The notes under the pieces are model-generated. The model saw only the letters and a list, made by a program, of their open reading frames with translations. It made no database searches and was not told where the DNA came from. A stretch of DNA of 34,969 bases, from IMG/VR virus record IMGVR_UViG_3300048904_000049, positions 1 through 34,969 of that record. One strand, 5' to 3'. Source of the DNA: a virus. Below are positions 24,359 through 32,168 of this stretch, piece by piece; position 1 is the stretch's first letter; every line of letters starts with the position of its first letter. The position numbers were made by a program, and so were the translations under genes.

Positions 24359-25441
24359 GTTTTGCTTCTCCAAAGGTTTGCTGTCGCCTACGACGACATC
24401 AGGACCAGCGCGGCCAGCGGCTACCAGTGCGACGTGATTGCCGCGGATATCACGCATGACCCCATCGAAATGGGTGCCCTGGTAGGTTCCGGGCGTCATA
24501 TCTGCCCGATAGTGGTAAGCGCAGGAGATTTCCTTGCGCTCTTCGTTTTCGATGTTCTGGATAGACTTGGCATCCCAGATCACCAGACTGTTTCGCAGGT
24601 AGGGCGCTTTAAATTCAGCGTCCGTGCCCGTACTGCCAACGACGATTTCCTTGCGCGGATCGGATGCGAAGACCGGGATATGCTCCTTGCCGGTCTGCTC
24701 GTATGCGTCGATCAGCGGAATGTTGTTGAACGTCGGCGCCGCTTTCTCGAGTTCGTCGGGATCGCGAAGCAGCATGTAGACCTTGGACGGGTCAAGTCCT
24801 AGCGCCTCGCCGTCAGGTATTTCATTTCCCTGATATGGATTGACTGCCGCCTTGCTGATGTTGCTGACCTCGACATGCAGGCGTCCGTCCTGATCGGTCC
24901 GACGCACGGTGCCGCGATCGAAGGCGAGACGGTTTGAGGCATTCATTCTTGCGTCCATTGCGATTCGGGATAGAGCGGCTTTGACGCCGGGGTGCGTCGG
25001 CTCTGGTGGGGCGTTTGTCGGTGCCCACATGTAATCGGTGTGTTCGTCGTTGAGCGTAGGCGTGAAGCGCTCTGGCACATCCTGACGGAACGTCGTGAAA
25101 TCGACGCCTTCGTCACTCACCAGGTGTGCGAGTAGCTTTGCCTCGCCATCCGGAGCGCTGCCGATTTCCTCAGATGCCTCGCGACGGGCGGCGTCCTGTG
25201 CGGTTTCGCCATCTTCAATACCGCCGCCGGGCAGACACCATTCGCCAGGGTGATCGCCGTCGTTTCCGCGCTTGAGAAATAGCGCATAGCCATCGGGGGC
25301 TACGAACAGCGTGCCAGCGGCCTTGACCGCTGCATCCGCATTGACAAACTCCTTACCAACTGACTCCGGGATGCCGAGCGTGCCATGCCCGTGCGCTGCG
25401 GCTTCCATGGCACGTCGCTGTCTCTCACTTGTCGCGGGCAT
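23507..25441 (-). CDS. Nudix domain fused to DUF2213-like prohead protease and scaffold
   Basis: This 644-residue fusion has four parts. Residues 1-33 are a short motif with SERQRRAMEAAAHGHGTLGI, like small DUF3008-type tags. Residues 40-150 are a Nudix hydrolase with a complete box G73-x5-E79-x7-REASEEIG (73-95). Residues about 165-360 match DUF2213 prohead proteases (VEVSNISKAAVNPYQGNEIP, YMLLRDPDELEKAAPTFNNI, IENEERKEISCAYHYRADMT, GVMRDIRGNHVALVAAGRAG); the GNHVALV and SCAYHY segments are candidate catalytic His and Ser. Residues 362-644 are acidic, Ala/Pro/Lys-rich scaffold with two KPKLAADA repeats. The Nudix substrate is unknown. Confidence 0.9.
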   Translation of the reverse strand: MPATSERQRRAMEAAAHGHGTLGIPESVGKEFVNADAAVKAAGTLFVAPDGYALFLKRGNDGDHPGEWCLPGGGIEDGETAQDAARREASEEIGSAPDGEAKLLAHLVSDEGVDFTTFRQDVPERFTPTLNDEHTDYMWAPTNAPPEPTHPGVKAALSRIAMDARMNASNRLAFDRGTVRRTDQDGRLHVEVSNISKAAVNPYQGNEIPDGEALGLDPSKVYMLLRDPDELEKAAPTFNNIPLIDAYEQTGKEHIPVFASDPRKEIVVGSTGTDAEFKAPYLRNSLVIWDAKSIQNIENEERKEISCAYHYRADMTPGTYQGTHFDGVMRDIRGNHVALVAAGRAGPDVVVGDSKPLEKQNMSKKPLSRKAALAKGALLAAKPKLAADAKLELNPILAGITAANWLTKKAGIVAAIKPKLAADADLEGLVSLLDSLDSADDNVGLDDDMAAPEVGAVDASPVDEICSMLKGKISDDDYSAIEGKLRGLKIAGDEEEKPEAKPEEKPAMDTPPPTAGAPAAPATAAAPKKDDDVVSKPAMDAAIKSAVKNAEAAAVKRMRDIADAETAVQPWVGKLAIAADSAETVYKTALETMGVDISDVHPSAFRAILQAQPKPGTVVQPRIAADSRPQGFADRFPNAQVRKV

Positions 25442-25446
25442 AGATG

Positions 25447-25452
25447 TATACT
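25447..25452 (+). promoter_or_regulatory. Possible -10 box for the plus-strand moron
   Basis: TATACT lies 25 bases before the ATG at 25477, within the 35-base gap between divergent starts. TCACTT 16 bases upstream is only a weak -35 match, so the promoter is tentative. Confidence 0.35.
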
Positions 25453-25476
25453 TTCGGCACTAATTCCGAGGGAAAA

Positions 25477-25779
25477 ATGAAGAAACTATTGATTTGCGCC
25501 GCTCTCGTTGCGGCTAATGCCAATGCCGCCGATGCGAACTATTGCTCGCAGGTCGGTTCGGTCTATCAGAACGCCGCACAGATGCGCGATCTGGGTAATC
25601 CGCCCGAAATGGCACTGGATATGACGCGGTCGTACCAACGTGTCAGCGAGAAAGAAAAGAAAGCTGCGATCAATCGCGTCTACTTCGATCCGGCATTCAC
25701 CAACGCAGGCGGGACGGCGCTACAGATGCAGGTAATGCGCGCCTGCATGGGGCAAGGGCAATATCAGCCGCTGAAGTAA
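25477..25779 (+). CDS. Small secreted periplasmic protein (moron)
   Basis: The start is at 25477, with GAGGGA just before the ATG. The 100-residue product has a textbook signal peptide (MKKLLICAALVAANANA, cleavage after ANA). The mature 83 residues are mostly helical and contain two Cys (ANYCSQVGSVYQNAAQMRDL and QMQVMRACMGQG) that could form a disulfide in the periplasm. It is transcribed against the head operon and fits precisely between the starts and stops of the flanking minus genes. Such added genes usually act in the lysogen; the function is unknown. I do not recognise a named family. Confidence 0.75.
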   Translation: MKKLLICAALVAANANAADANYCSQVGSVYQNAAQMRDLGNPPEMALDMTRSYQRVSEKEKKAAINRVYFDPAFTNAGGTALQMQVMRACMGQGQYQPLK

Positions 25780-26625
25780 TTAGTCGATGCCGGGGATGAC
25801 AGACTGGCTTGTACACCGGCAGTTCGGGAGTTGGCCGGGCCAGATGTATTCGCCGTCGATAAGACAACCTTTTGCCGTGTCGTACAGCATTCCCTTCCCG
25901 CTATCCGCCTGACTGGCTGCGATATGGGATTGCCGTGGCTTTTTGCCGCCATGCGAGTGCCGCCATCGGGCTTGTGTGATGCCTAACTCGTTCTGGCGCG
26001 TCCGGTTGATGACCGCCGTCATCTTATTGGCCTGATCACGCGCGATAAATGCCGCACGCTTTTTCGTGATGTCGTAGCGCTTCGTCAGTTCTTCTGTCAG
26101 GTCGCCGAGATTGCGCCCCTGCTGCATCGATCGCATTACCAGACCCTCAACCTGAGTCAGGTGCTCCGATGCGATGCTGCGGATCAGTCCAACGTTCTCG
26201 CCGATAGCCGCCTGCATGGCGTTATTGATATCAGCGGTCGTCTTGAACTCAACCGTAAATCCGGCCTTCTTCAGCACATCCTTCAACTGGAGGTCTGTTG
26301 CGCCGGCCGCTTTGTCGACGAAATACTTGGCGAGGTCTTCGGAACCCTTATCGAAGTTCTTCAGCCATCGCCGCGACATTCTGTGTATCGCACGGCGCAT
26401 CGCATTGGCTGGACTTCCATCGCGGAACGACTCCATGCCCGCATCCTGCGCAAGGCTCGGCGGCGGATTCGCTCTATACTGTGCCGTTATCCAGTACAGC
26501 AGCGATTTGTGCATCGCGGAAATCCAGCGATCCAACTCTTTCTGGTATTTCGCCTCTATGCCTGCATTGGGCCTGACGGGGCGCAAGACAATGTCTTTCC
26601 CTGTCGGTGAAACAAGCTTTGGCAT
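25780..26625 (-). CDS. Minor head protein, Mu gpF-like (PF04233 type)
   Basis: The start is at the ATG at 26625 (MPKLVSPTGKDIVLRPVRPN), since the family begins with this RPNAGIEAxYQKEL block; the frame extends further upstream, but only as the antisense of a plus-strand gene. The 281-residue protein continues with SLLYWITAQYRANPPPSLAQ and ANAMRRAIHRMSRRWLKNFD. The C-terminal MuF core is KRAAFIARDQANKMTAVINR, ITQARWRHSHGGKKPRQSHI, then CLIDGEYIWPGQLPNCRC with a closing His/Cys set typical of the family. MuF proteins sit near the portal and may be ejected or aid head assembly. The end abuts the stop of the plus-strand moron. Confidence 0.9.
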   Translation of the reverse strand: MPKLVSPTGKDIVLRPVRPNAGIEAKYQKELDRWISAMHKSLLYWITAQYRANPPPSLAQDAGMESFRDGSPANAMRRAIHRMSRRWLKNFDKGSEDLAKYFVDKAAGATDLQLKDVLKKAGFTVEFKTTADINNAMQAAIGENVGLIRSIASEHLTQVEGLVMRSMQQGRNLGDLTEELTKRYDITKKRAAFIARDQANKMTAVINRTRQNELGITQARWRHSHGGKKPRQSHIAASQADSGKGMLYDTAKGCLIDGEYIWPGQLPNCRCTSQSVIPGID

Positions 26626-26634
26626 GGAGTCGGG

Positions 26635-26883
26635 ATGAAACAGGATATTGACGTCGATTACGTCGGCTACGACCACGAGGAAGCGCAGCGTGTCGTCGTC
26701 TACGTTGGCGAGAACGATGAGTATTCGGCGCGCTTCAATCTCTCCGACCTGCTCGACACGGAACTGGATATGTTCCTGCTGAAGAACGGCTTGATCGATA
26801 GCGCCGGCAAGCCACGATTCGACGCTATGGAACTCGAACTGACCGAGATGGTTCGCCGGATCAGGGCTATCAAGTACGGCTAG
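26635..26883 (+). CDS. Small acidic protein on the opposite strand (moron-like)
   Basis: This 82-residue product, KQDIDVDYVGYDHEEAQRVV then LSDLLDTELDMFLLKNGLID and ELELTEMVRRIRAIKYG, is acidic and looks like a compact alpha/beta protein. GGAG lies about seven bases before the ATG. It begins 10 bases from the start of the minus-strand MuF-like gene and its stop shares four bases with the stop of the next minus gene, so it fills the gap exactly. Without it the head operon would have an otherwise empty 250-base gap. No family is recognised. A role in the lysogen or against host defence is possible but unsupported. Confidence 0.68.
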   Translation: MKQDIDVDYVGYDHEEAQRVVVYVGENDEYSARFNLSDLLDTELDMFLLKNGLIDSAGKPRFDAMELELTEMVRRIRAIKYG

Positions 26884-27350
26884 ACGATGACCGATGCGCC
26901 AATGGTCGCGGTCACAGCCGGCGTCGTGCCGCCGATCGCGTACAGCACGCGCCACGTGCGCGGCAGCACTTGAGGCGACGAAACGTTAGCCGTGGTCGGC
27001 GCACCAGGATAGACAGTCAGCAGCGTGAAGCCGGTCGCGTTGATTGCTGTCGATGCCAGGATCGTGTAGTAGGTACCCGAAGCCGAATCCTTGCCCTGCA
27101 CCGTGACGGTGAGCGTCGGCGACGTACCAGTGATCGCCGTCACGTTGATGCCAAGTTGCAACCCGCGACCGTTATAGTTGGCCTGGTCAGGCGAGTTGCC
27201 GCCAGTCGATGCCGCCGCCAGCGTAACCAGCGCGCCAGTATCCAGATTGCCGCTGACCGCCTGCGGAGTGCCCGCAGCGTCGAGCGACATCGGCACAACG
27301 CCCACGACCGATCGCCCAGACCCGATATTAAATTCAGCTTGCGATGTCAT
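26880..27350 (-). CDS. Beta-rich head protein, unassigned (decoration/head-fibre type)
   Basis: This 156-residue protein starts TSQAEFNIGSGRSVVGVVPM. Strands follow: GRGLQLGINVTAITGTSPTL, TVTVQGKDSASGTYYTILAS, TGFTLLTVYPG and PRTWRVLYAIGGTTPAVTAT. The pattern Rgl-x-xxInVTAitGtsPTLTvtvqgKDsaSGtYyti is recurrent in tailed-phage proteins, usually annotated hypothetical; it looks like an Ig-like or jelly-roll fold. The gene overlaps the portal start by four bases (ATGA), so it is translated with the portal. It might decorate the capsid or the portal vertex. Confidence 0.75.
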   Translation of the reverse strand: MTSQAEFNIGSGRSVVGVVPMSLDAAGTPQAVSGNLDTGALVTLAAASTGGNSPDQANYNGRGLQLGINVTAITGTSPTLTVTVQGKDSASGTYYTILASTAINATGFTLLTVYPGAPTTANVSSPQVLPRTWRVLYAIGGTTPAVTATIGASVIV

Positions 27351-28855
27351 TCTTCATCTTCCGTTTGCTGGCCGCTTAGCTCTTCTGCCTGCTTGAGCGG
27401 CCCGGTTTCTGGCTCCGGCACTTCCGGAAGGTCTTCGGTCAGATCGAGCCCGCTATAGGGTCCGTCTTCCTGGCTCGCCAGGCGGACGCGCGCTTCCTGC
27501 GGAGTGATCACGCCTGCGCCGATCAACTCGATGTCGGTATCCGCTTCAAGCTTCCGCGTGTTGGCCATTTCCTGCTCATTCAGCGGCTCAAGCGGTTCAT
27601 ACATAAACCCGATAGTCGGATCGATCTCTCCATACAGCGAAAGCTGAATGATGTTGATCAGCCGCGACAGGTTCGGCGTGAAGAACTGCTCCTGCATCGC
27701 CATGATCCAGGCGTAGAAGGCCTGAAGTTCTTCCTTGCTCGATGCATTCAGCCCGGATGGCGTGATGCCCAACAGGATGACCAGCGGGATACCGTCAACC
27801 GCCGCCATGTGCTCCTGCGACTGAGCCTGGAGTTTGTCCAGACTGCCGAGCGGTACTGCAATATTGAAAAATTCCTCGGTATCCTTGTCGATCACCATCA
27901 GACCGCGGTTGCTGCGGTGACGGTTAAACAGTTCGGCGCGCTTATGCAGTTCATCGCCGCCACCACCGTTCAAGGTGGCTGAGAGATTGGTCGCCAGCCC
28001 AAGGACGCTGAAATTGTTGATCAGGTCCGAGACCGACTGCCGGGTTCGCAGCCAGTTGTCGACGTAAGGCTTGGCGATCTGCGACAGGCTCAGGCCACCG
28101 AATGCATAGGCCGGCTTGAGTAGATCCGGCACCGGACGGCTAACGAACGTCAGCAGACGCGATGAATGGACTTCCTTGCCCATCACAAACCAGTTCTCTG
28201 GCCTAAAGAAGTTGGGGGCCAGAGGGTCGGTGCTGTTGTAGGCGTTCGGGTATGTCCAGATCGGCTCGACGACGCGGATAGCCTTGAGCGACCCGATGCC
28301 GACCTTCGCCTTGCTCACAACCAGATCGGTCTTGAGTTCGGGAAGATTGTTCGTGTCGCCTGTGTCCAGATAGATCTGCGATCGGCCGAAATAGCCATCC
28401 TGCTCAGCGGCCTTCTGGAATGCAGACTGCACGCCGAGCCGCTTCATCTCGGCTTCGATGGCCTTCAGTTTTTCGCTCTTGTCTTCGTCTCCAGTGCATT
28501 GGAGGCGAATCCATTTGCGCGTCATCTCCTTGGCCAGCACTTCAGCAGGGCGACGGTATTCGGCGCGCTGCGTGAGCTCGCTTAGATACGAATACCCCAT
28601 AAAGCCGAGGCCTTCGCTAAACGCGCTCTGCACCGCAAAGGCGAAATTGCCATCCATCGCCGAGTCACAGGCCAGCTTCGTCTTCTCGGGGATGACACCA
28701 GGCGGAACCTTGGGCGCCTGAAACGCGACCATCGGCGGCACTTCCGCGCCGTAGTTAGTCAGCAACGCCCGGTCACTGATCGTCATCCCTTTCTTCGGCT
28801 CTTCAACGCGAGCGGGGGCCGGCGCAGCACGTCGCCAGAAACGAAAGTTGATCAT
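27347..28855 (-). CDS. Portal protein (DUF1073-type)
   Basis: This 502-residue protein has the portal architecture: N-terminal acidic/proline region, YLSELTQRAEYRRPAEVLAK with EMTRKWIRLQCTGDEDKSEK (wing), LEADTDIELIGAGVITPQEA (clip/crown transition), GIPLVILLGITPSGLNASSK (the LxGxxPxGxxSS/T motif of portals) and ELQAFYAWIMAMQEQFFTPN. It forms the dodecameric DNA channel. It is followed by TerL four bases upstream on the transcript and overlaps the beta-rich head gene. The C-terminus is strongly acidic (QAEELSGQQTEDEE). Confidence 0.92.
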   Translation of the reverse strand: MINFRFWRRAAPAPARVEEPKKGMTISDRALLTNYGAEVPPMVAFQAPKVPPGVIPEKTKLACDSAMDGNFAFAVQSAFSEGLGFMGYSYLSELTQRAEYRRPAEVLAKEMTRKWIRLQCTGDEDKSEKLKAIEAEMKRLGVQSAFQKAAEQDGYFGRSQIYLDTGDTNNLPELKTDLVVSKAKVGIGSLKAIRVVEPIWTYPNAYNSTDPLAPNFFRPENWFVMGKEVHSSRLLTFVSRPVPDLLKPAYAFGGLSLSQIAKPYVDNWLRTRQSVSDLINNFSVLGLATNLSATLNGGGGDELHKRAELFNRHRSNRGLMVIDKDTEEFFNIAVPLGSLDKLQAQSQEHMAAVDGIPLVILLGITPSGLNASSKEELQAFYAWIMAMQEQFFTPNLSRLINIIQLSLYGEIDPTIGFMYEPLEPLNEQEMANTRKLEADTDIELIGAGVITPQEARVRLASQEDGPYSGLDLTEDLPEVPEPETGPLKQAEELSGQQTEDEE

Positions 28856-28858
28856 GGG

Positions 28859-30256
28859 TCAGGCTTGGGAAAGGGCGTCGTCGGAAATGCGCATTGGCGC
28901 GCGGTCAATCAAATGAGAGAAGGCTCGAGACAATCCGTCGACCTGGTCGTCATGCGCCCCATTTGGGAACATACGCAGCTCATCCACGAATGCCTGGTTC
29001 CACTCGCCGCGCAGCATCAGGACATTGCCAACGTTAATTTGTGCCGCCACTGGTTCAGCACGCGTCACCTTGTCGCCAGATTCGGGCGAACTGGTGACCT
29101 GATAGCCAGCCAGGGCACGCGTTAGATAAAGAACTTGGGTCTTGCCAGCCTGGCCTGGGTCTTGCGGAATACTGATTCGCACTCGCTGGCCATCGCGCGC
29201 CGCAGTATTGACGAGTGCTGCATCACGTTCATCCGGACCAGCCCGAAGTCTCGTTACATCTCCAACAATGAACCGCCCATCAGCCAGGCGTCCAAGCTTC
29301 GGTCCGGCAGTCCAGTCGCCATCGGTCGTACTTGCCAGATCCCATCCGCGCACCCAATCGATGTAACCGGCTGGAAGTGCGTCAACAACCTGTATCTGGT
29401 CGGGCTTGAAGATTCCGCCCTCAGCCGGCGCCGGTCTTTGCTGATACTGTCCAGCGAACGTATAGGGCGATGCCGCTTCCATGCGGCGCAGTTCTTCGAT
29501 GCTGTGCTTTTCAGGCCAAAGTGCCGTGCCGTCATCCTGCAGGGCGGGGAGACAGACATGCTCCCATTTCTCGCCGTTTCCGCCAGCCAGCAACCAGCCA
29601 GCCAGATCGCTCTCATGCAACCGCTGCATGATGAGGATGATCGGCGTGTCAGGTGAGTTTTTACGGGATTCGAACGTGGTCTGGAACCAGTCAATCACGT
29701 TCTGGCGCATCACATCGGATCGCGCCTCGTCCGCCTTGTGGGGATCGTCGATCAGCAGTGCGCCGCCGAATCCTGGCCGATGCTTGCCAGCGCCATAGCC
29801 GGTAATCGTGCCTTCAGAGCCAACCGCGTAGACGATACCACCCGCGGTCGTGCGCCATTCGTCCTTGGCCTGACTATCGTTCCGAAGCATGACGCCAGGA
29901 AAGATCGCCTGATACTCAGGCTCTTGAATCAGCCCGCGCACGTCCCAAGAGGAAGCGGCAGCCAACCGGCCAGAATACGAGGTGTAAATGAACTCGCTGT
30001 CAGGCGCATGGCCCAGCGACCATCCAACGAAATTCTTGACAATCTCCGTCTTGGAATATCGCGGCGGGATATTGATGATCAGCCGTTTGCATTCGCCCCG
30101 GAACACGCGCATCAGGGCGTCGCAGACCAGCGCATGATGCCCGGCCTGCTGCCACGTATATCCGCGGCGATTGACGAACATCCAACGCGTGAACCAGTAC
30201 AGGTCGGCCATCGACAGCGAGCGATAAGCCCGGCGCTCAGTGTCGGTAAATTCCAT
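28859..30256 (-). CDS. terL: Terminase large subunit
   Basis: This 465-residue packaging motor has an ATPase domain with a Walker-A-like PPRYSKTE (residues 64-71, the variant common in this class), Walker B ALLIDDPHK (about 166-174) and the coupling motif MQRLHESD (210-217). The RNase-H-like nuclease domain shows RGWDLAST with Asp306, SIPQDPGQAGK (362-372) and HDDQVDG (435-441), giving the usual acidic triad. It binds the portal and TerS, translocates DNA and cuts concatemers. Order TerS-TerL-portal is canonical. No truncation is seen. Confidence 0.96.
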   Translation of the reverse strand: MEFTDTERRAYRSLSMADLYWFTRWMFVNRRGYTWQQAGHHALVCDALMRVFRGECKRLIINIPPRYSKTEIVKNFVGWSLGHAPDSEFIYTSYSGRLAAASSWDVRGLIQEPEYQAIFPGVMLRNDSQAKDEWRTTAGGIVYAVGSEGTITGYGAGKHRPGFGGALLIDDPHKADEARSDVMRQNVIDWFQTTFESRKNSPDTPIILIMQRLHESDLAGWLLAGGNGEKWEHVCLPALQDDGTALWPEKHSIEELRRMEAASPYTFAGQYQQRPAPAEGGIFKPDQIQVVDALPAGYIDWVRGWDLASTTDGDWTAGPKLGRLADGRFIVGDVTRLRAGPDERDAALVNTAARDGQRVRISIPQDPGQAGKTQVLYLTRALAGYQVTSSPESGDKVTRAEPVAAQINVGNVLMLRGEWNQAFVDELRMFPNGAHDDQVDGLSRAFSHLIDRAPMRISDDALSQA

Positions 30257-30260
30257 GGCC

Positions 30261-30923
30261 TTATACCTTCGGGGCGGCTGCGCTCTCCCTCAATACCTGT
30301 TGGATCTCAGCCAGCGTGGCTGACGGTGCGTTATTGACAATGACAGACGGTTGGGCGGGAGTGGGCGCCTCGTCGGCCAGACCGTAAGCCTCGCGCTCCA
30401 ATCCGATCAGCGTCTTGAGCGTGTCGGCCAGCTTCTTCATACTGTCCACCCGACCAGCGCTAGATATGACTTTCTGGTACAGGTCGTTACGCTTGTCGCT
30501 GCCCTTATCGTCTTCGGAGCGGAGTATTTCGCCCAACTCCTGGAACAGCGCGAGGTTGTCCGTCTCCGTTTCCAGTTCGGCCAGCAACGACATCGCGAGA
30601 GTTCTGGCGCGCCCAATATCCTTGCGCTGGGTGATCTGTACGCCGGCGACAGCCTCGCTGTTAATCGCGACGATCTCTTTCTCGGAGTACGCGCTTTCGG
30701 TGCGTACTGAACTGCGTACCAGCTCCTTGCGTACCAGTTCGGCGGCCTTTGCCTGCACCTTTCCGGCGAGGTCGCGCGCCCACTCGTCGCGCTTTGCCCG
30801 CTTCCGGATTGCGCCTTCAGTGATGCCGTGTGCGCTGGCTATTTCCCGGATCGACAACACGCCGGCTCGGTAATCAGCTTCGATGCGCTCCCAGTCCGGC
30901 GCAGGTTTCTTTTCTTGCGCCAT
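30261..30923 (-). CDS. terS: Terminase small subunit
   Basis: This 220-residue protein has an N-terminal HTH (WERIEADYRAGVLSIREIAS, then AHGITEGAIRKRAKRDEWAR), which recognises the packaging start. The middle is a long helical oligomerisation region (RARTLAMSLLAELETETDNL, VISSAGRVDSMKKLADTLKT). The C-terminal tail is Pro/Ala-rich and would reach TerL. It ends four bases before TerL. The HTH type (Sigma-70 region-4-like IREIASAHGITEGAIRK) is common in small terminases of Burkholderiales phages. The pac or cos site cannot be identified. Confidence 0.92.
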   Translation of the reverse strand: MAQEKKPAPDWERIEADYRAGVLSIREIASAHGITEGAIRKRAKRDEWARDLAGKVQAKAAELVRKELVRSSVRTESAYSEKEIVAINSEAVAGVQITQRKDIGRARTLAMSLLAELETETDNLALFQELGEILRSEDDKGSDKRNDLYQKVISSAGRVDSMKKLADTLKTLIGLEREAYGLADEAPTPAQPSVIVNNAPSATLAEIQQVLRESAAAPKV

Positions 30924-30935
30924 AGTGTGTTTCAG

Positions 30936-31010
30936 TTATGTGGCGGCCACAACCACGCAAGCCGCGAGAAATATTGTGTAGGCGAGGAGTAGGGTATCGG
31001 GGGTGATCAT
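30936..31010 (-). CDS. 24-residue single-TM small membrane protein
   Basis: An ATG at 31010 with GAGG six bases upstream opens 24 codons, MITPDTLLLAYTIFLAACVV then VAAT, almost entirely one hydrophobic helix. It fits between TerS and the next gene (seven bases after its stop) with no overlap. The ribosome site and position favour translation, but so short a frame could be chance. A membrane effect such as holin tuning is speculation. Confidence 0.5.
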   Translation of the reverse strand: MITPDTLLLAYTIFLAACVVVAAT

Positions 31011-31017
31011 GCCGACC

Positions 31018-31302
31018 TCAGCAAATGATCGTGCCGGGCGGATGGCTGCCGAAAGGCCACGGCTGGCTCGGCGGAAGCGATTCACGATACTTAAGCATCG
31101 CCTCGGCCAATTCCGAGATGGACTTCTGCGCATGCTTAGTGTCGACCTTCACCGTTACTTTGCTTTCGACGGCGGGCGTCACCTTCTTGAACACCAGATC
31201 CAGATGCTCGCGGATTGCTTTCCATTGAGCGGGGTCGGGTGTCTGGCCGCGCGTCAGTTCGGTGAAGCCGTGTAGCCAGTAGCAAAAGTCTTGTGCGTTC
31301 AT
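31018..31302 (-). CDS. Small conserved phage protein before the terminase genes
   Basis: Two adjacent ATGs (31305 and 31302) open a 94-95-residue protein; I prefer 31302. It reads NAQDFCYWLHGFTELTRGQT, then PAQWKAIREHLDLVFKKVTP, and ends with a Pro-rich PWPFGSHPPGTIIC tail. The pattern xxDFCYWLxGFxEL...QxxxIxxHLxLVFxKVTP occurs in many phages as a hypothetical protein near terminase genes and its function is unknown to me. Its ribosome site is weak (GGCGG). It is downstream of the GIY-YIG gene. Confidence 0.78.
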   Translation of the reverse strand: MNAQDFCYWLHGFTELTRGQTPDPAQWKAIREHLDLVFKKVTPAVESKVTVKVDTKHAQKSISELAEAMLKYRESLPPSQPWPFGSHPPGTIIC

Positions 31303-31382
31303 CATGCCGCCAATAGTTCGGTTGCCGCACGTTCGTAGAACCGCCCGCCGATCACCGCATGCCCGTGCGAGCAATCGATGTA

Positions 31383-32072
31383 CTACGCAGCGATCAGATC
31401 CTTGCGTCGCCCGCGGTGTGGGTCGGCTGTCAGGGCGTCTTCGAGAGGCATGCCAGAGCGCTTAAGCCGATTTCGCAGCGTCGCTGGGTTTAGCCCATAT
31501 TCGCGGGCCCAGTCGTTGATGTGCTGGGTCTTGCCGAATGCCGTCAAGGGCTGGGCTCCGCTTTTCGCCAACATCAATTCGCGCTGCAACGTGCGCGTTT
31601 CCTCGGTGCGCTTCAGCCCCTTGGTTTTCGCTACACGCTTGGCGATCGTTTCGGCGGATTGAACCTTGCCAGTGAGCGTCGCAGCGATACGCTTCCGGGC
31701 CTCATCCGTTAATGTGCGGCCTTTTTGCGCGACGCTCATTTTCAGGCGCGACGCTTCGCTGTATTTGAGTCCGATATTGCTGCCGGCGACCGGAGCCTTG
31801 TTGTATCCCTTGGCCCAGTCCGACGACGAGTGAGCGTCAATGTGGCGCTGCTCGGCCTCCACTAGCATGGCGTTCGGCACGTCACTTTCCAGAATCTCAA
31901 ATACGAAATTCTGTTCTCCGTGCGCAAGCCATGCACGCTGGAGGTGTTCGTTCTTGTGCCGATTGGAGCGGAGTTCCCACAGATGGCGCGACTTCCGTTT
32001 CTCGAAATTGACAGCCTGGCCGATATAGGCCTTGCCATCGACAAGATTGCGAATCCTGTAGATTGTTCCCAT
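31383..32072 (-). CDS. GIY-YIG homing endonuclease
   Basis: This 229-residue protein has the GIY-YIG nuclease at residues 1-90: GTIYRIRNLVDGKAYIGQAV (TIY and YIG elements), then catalytic-type Arg/His in KRKSRHLWELRSNRH, and a conserved Glu in MLVEAEQRHID. Residues about 100-165 carry NUMOD3-like repeats (KYSEASRLKMSVAQKGR and TDEARKRIAATLTGK), and the C-terminus has an HTH (HINDWAREYGLNPATLRNRL). This is the standard layout of free-standing Seg-type enzymes that cut DNA lacking the element and copy themselves in. A strongly structured 96-base leader precedes it. Confidence 0.92.
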   Translation of the reverse strand: MGTIYRIRNLVDGKAYIGQAVNFEKRKSRHLWELRSNRHKNEHLQRAWLAHGEQNFVFEILESDVPNAMLVEAEQRHIDAHSSSDWAKGYNKAPVAGSNIGLKYSEASRLKMSVAQKGRTLTDEARKRIAATLTGKVQSAETIAKRVAKTKGLKRTEETRTLQRELMLAKSGAQPLTAFGKTQHINDWAREYGLNPATLRNRLKRSGMPLEDALTADPHRGRRKDLIAA

Positions 32073-32168
32073 CTTCTGCCTTGACTAGAGGCGACCGTTT
32101 GAGGAGGCACGGCAGGCGGGCGGTCAAACCCGCTTTTCTCTCCGTCGAGATAGCCGTGCGCCTATATT
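32073..32168 (-). promoter_or_regulatory. Structured leader of the homing endonuclease gene
   Basis: Between the phosphoesterase stop and the GIY-YIG ATG the transcript can fold. GCACGGC (about 32156-32150) pairs with GCCGTGC (about 32117-32111), and inside it GCGGG pairs with CCCGC. This might limit translation or end read-through; no U-tract directly follows. The role is inferred. Confidence 0.4.

Noticed and set aside
27347-28855. Anti-CBASS Acb1 function for the DUF1073-type gene
   Set aside because: Automated names sometimes link this family to Acb1, but length, motifs and synteny show a portal protein and I see no phosphodiesterase HxT pair.
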